Shown piece by piece: positions 62,988 through 64,000 of a stretch of 64,000 nucleotides of DNA (positions are counted from its first letter, which is position 1; each line of letters begins with the position of its first letter). The stretch is from Rhizobium sp. SL42 (GTDB lineage Bacteria > Pseudomonadota > Alphaproteobacteria > Rhizobiales > Rhizobiaceae). A program made the position numbers and the translations under genes. Below the pieces are notes generated by a model that had not been told where the DNA came from, did no database searches, and saw only the letters and a list, made by a program, of their open reading frames with translations. Where the stretch lies: the NCBI RefSeq assembly GCF_021729845.1, contig NZ_CP063397.1, positions 1,998,001-2,062,000 on the forward strand, written 5' to 3'.

Positions 62988-64000
62988 GCGGCACCCCCGG
63001 TGCTCGAGCTTTCATCCTGCGGCGTCAGCTTGCGAAGCCGCATCTGAACGCGGGTCAGCATGTTTGCAACCGGTTTCGGCAAACTCAGGCGTTTGCCACT
63101 GTAGAGCGCCCAGCCCGACAGGATAATCGCCGACAGCGGAACAACGTAGATAAGCGGCGTGGTCGCGCTTGCCTGTTCCGCAAGCGAAACGGTGTAGTTG
63201 GAAAGCCAGAAGAGGCCGAGCGTCAAAAGCAGCGAGGCAGCCATCGGGTGCAATCGTGCTTCGCGATGTGACCGCGCATCACCGCAAATGACGAGAGAGA
63301 TCAACGCAAACGCAAGCGGAAACAGCCACACGCTCATGCGTCGATGAAGCTCGGCGTGGTATTTCCCGGGGCGCTCCTTGTACTGCGGATCATTCGGGTC
63401 GGGATTGAGGAGGAATGCGAGATTTCTGTCGCCAGAATTCAAACGCGCCTGTCCACGGTTGCTGGAGAGCTCGGAGAGGTCGAAGGAATAGGAATCGAAG
63501 CGGATGACCGTGACATTGCCTTCGACGGTCTTTCGCTGGACTTCGCCGTCGCGCATCAGAAGCGCCTGGCCGTTTTCCTCCACCGCGCCTTCGCGCGCAT
63601 AGTAGATGAATGCCGATGCCGGGTCGCGGGAATCGGCGACCAGAAGCCCCTTCAGGATGCGCCCCTGGCGCTCGGAGATCTGAATGTAGAGCCCTTCATC
63701 CAGTCGGCGGAAGGATTTCTCCTCAATCACGGTGGACAACAGGTCGGCATAGGCGGCCGCGATCATTTCGCGCACATTCACCCGCATTTTCGGCTCGACG
63801 AAATTGATCATCGCGAAGGAAAAGACGCTGAGGACGACCGCCATGGTGATGATCGGCCGCAGGATGGTTCCCCGCGCGGCACCTGCCGCATCGATAACCG
63901 CAAGTTCGGAATCATTGTTCATGGCCGTCAGCGTCTGCGTGATGCCGATCACCAGGGCAAACGGCAGCACGGCGGACACGATCGTCGGCAGGATCAACGT
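62984..64000 (-). CDS. lptF: LPS export permease LptF (N-terminus cut by window edge)
   Basis: 339 codons are visible; the frame is open to the right edge, so the start and first helix lie outside. YjgP/YjgQ family pattern: PFALVIGITQTLTAMNNDSELAVIDAAGA, then GTILRPIITMAVVLSVFSFAMINFVEP, a periplasmic domain and C-terminal helices. It pairs with LptG in the LPS exporter. It overlaps lptG by ATGA. The C-terminus has a longer cytoplasmic tail (LRKLTPQDESSSTGGAA) than E. coli LptF. Confidence 0.93.
   Translation of the reverse strand, partial: TLILPTIVSAVLPFALVIGITQTLTAMNNDSELAVIDAAGAARGTILRPIITMAVVLSVFSFAMINFVEPKMRVNVREMIAAAYADLLSTVIEEKSFRRLDEGLYIQISERQGRILKGLLVADSRDPASAFIYYAREGAVEENGQALLMRDGEVQRKTVEGNVTVIRFDSYSFDLSELSSNRGQARLNSGDRNLAFLLNPDPNDPQYKERPGKYHAELHRRMSVWLFPLAFALISLVICGDARSHREARLHPMAASLLLTLGLFWLSNYTVSLAEQASATTPLIYVVPLSAIILSGWALYSGKRLSLPKPVANMLTRVQMRLRKLTPQDESSSTGGAA

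Overview
The window reads as a chromosomal segment of an alphaproteobacterium of the order Hyphomicrobiales, most likely Rhizobiaceae (Rhizobium/Agrobacterium type). Support comes from gene order (rpsF-rpsR-DUF2232-rplI; dnaB-alr-radA-cvpA-purF; lptF-lptG-lptD-surA-pdxA-rsmA; fabD-fabG-acpP-fabF-mltG-yicC-gmk), a NadQ-like regulator beside nadBC, a TIGR02301-like protein, a RIME-like intergenic repeat and high GC throughout. This is inferred from recognised families; no search was run. Almost all of the window is core genome, densely packed and often translationally coupled by ATGA overlaps. No rRNA, tRNA, CRISPR array or insertion sequence was recognised.

Layout. 1-1.1 kb: end of nadB, then nadC (NAD synthesis). 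1.3-2.3 kb: an orphan EF-hand protein and a decayed stretch. 2.3-5.3 kb (minus): ygfZ, an HD hydrolase, a tyrosine-phosphatase-like protein and nadQ. 5.4-8.6 kb: small envelope or unknown proteins, a Nudix hydrolase and an SRAP DNA-protein crosslink sensor. 8.7-10.3 kb: psd-pssA (phosphatidylethanolamine synthesis). 10.5-11.8 kb: a diguanylate cyclase behind a coupled mini-ORF. 11.9-15.9 kb: an Atm1-type ABC exporter and a LysM protein with mirrored domains. 16-21 kb: LOG hydrolase, cupin, RarD, an AT-rich islet with an orphan membrane protein, and a LysR/MFS divergent pair. 21.1-27.6 kb (minus): cysS, then a coupled unit of vapBC, three GFA paralogues, a 37-residue membrane microprotein and proline iminopeptidase, then cimA. 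27.9-31.4 kb: a triple-PAS diguanylate cyclase, an EamA transporter and an SDR. 31.4-37 kb (minus): alr, an inserted parDE module, radA, cvpA and purF. 37-39 kb: AraC regulator and azlCD. 39-40.5 kb: dnaB. 40.8-44 kb: marR-emrB-emrA type efflux operon. 44-46.6 kb: rpsF-rpsR-DUF2232-rplI. 46.9-47.9 kb: Tas-like aldo/keto reductase. 48.1-54.7 kb: fatty acid synthesis genes, then mltG, yicC and gmk. 54.8-56.3 kb: choline sulfatase. 56.6-64 kb (minus): lptF (cut by the window edge), lptG, lptD, a SurA-like chaperone, pdxA and rsmA.

The parts work together as several housekeeping blocks: NAD synthesis and its probable regulator, phospholipid and fatty acid synthesis, LPS export and outer-membrane assembly, purine synthesis and replication/repair. 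The accessory content is modest: two type II toxin-antitoxin modules placed inside housekeeping transcription units, the GFA cluster, the AT-rich islet and the EF-hand protein. The best candidates for something undescribed are the toxin-antitoxin-headed GFA operon with its microprotein (22.8-26.1 kb), the membrane protein in the AT-rich islet (18.1-18.7 kb), the mini-ORF leader of the diguanylate cyclase (10.5 kb) and the mirrored-domain LysM protein (13.9-15.9 kb).
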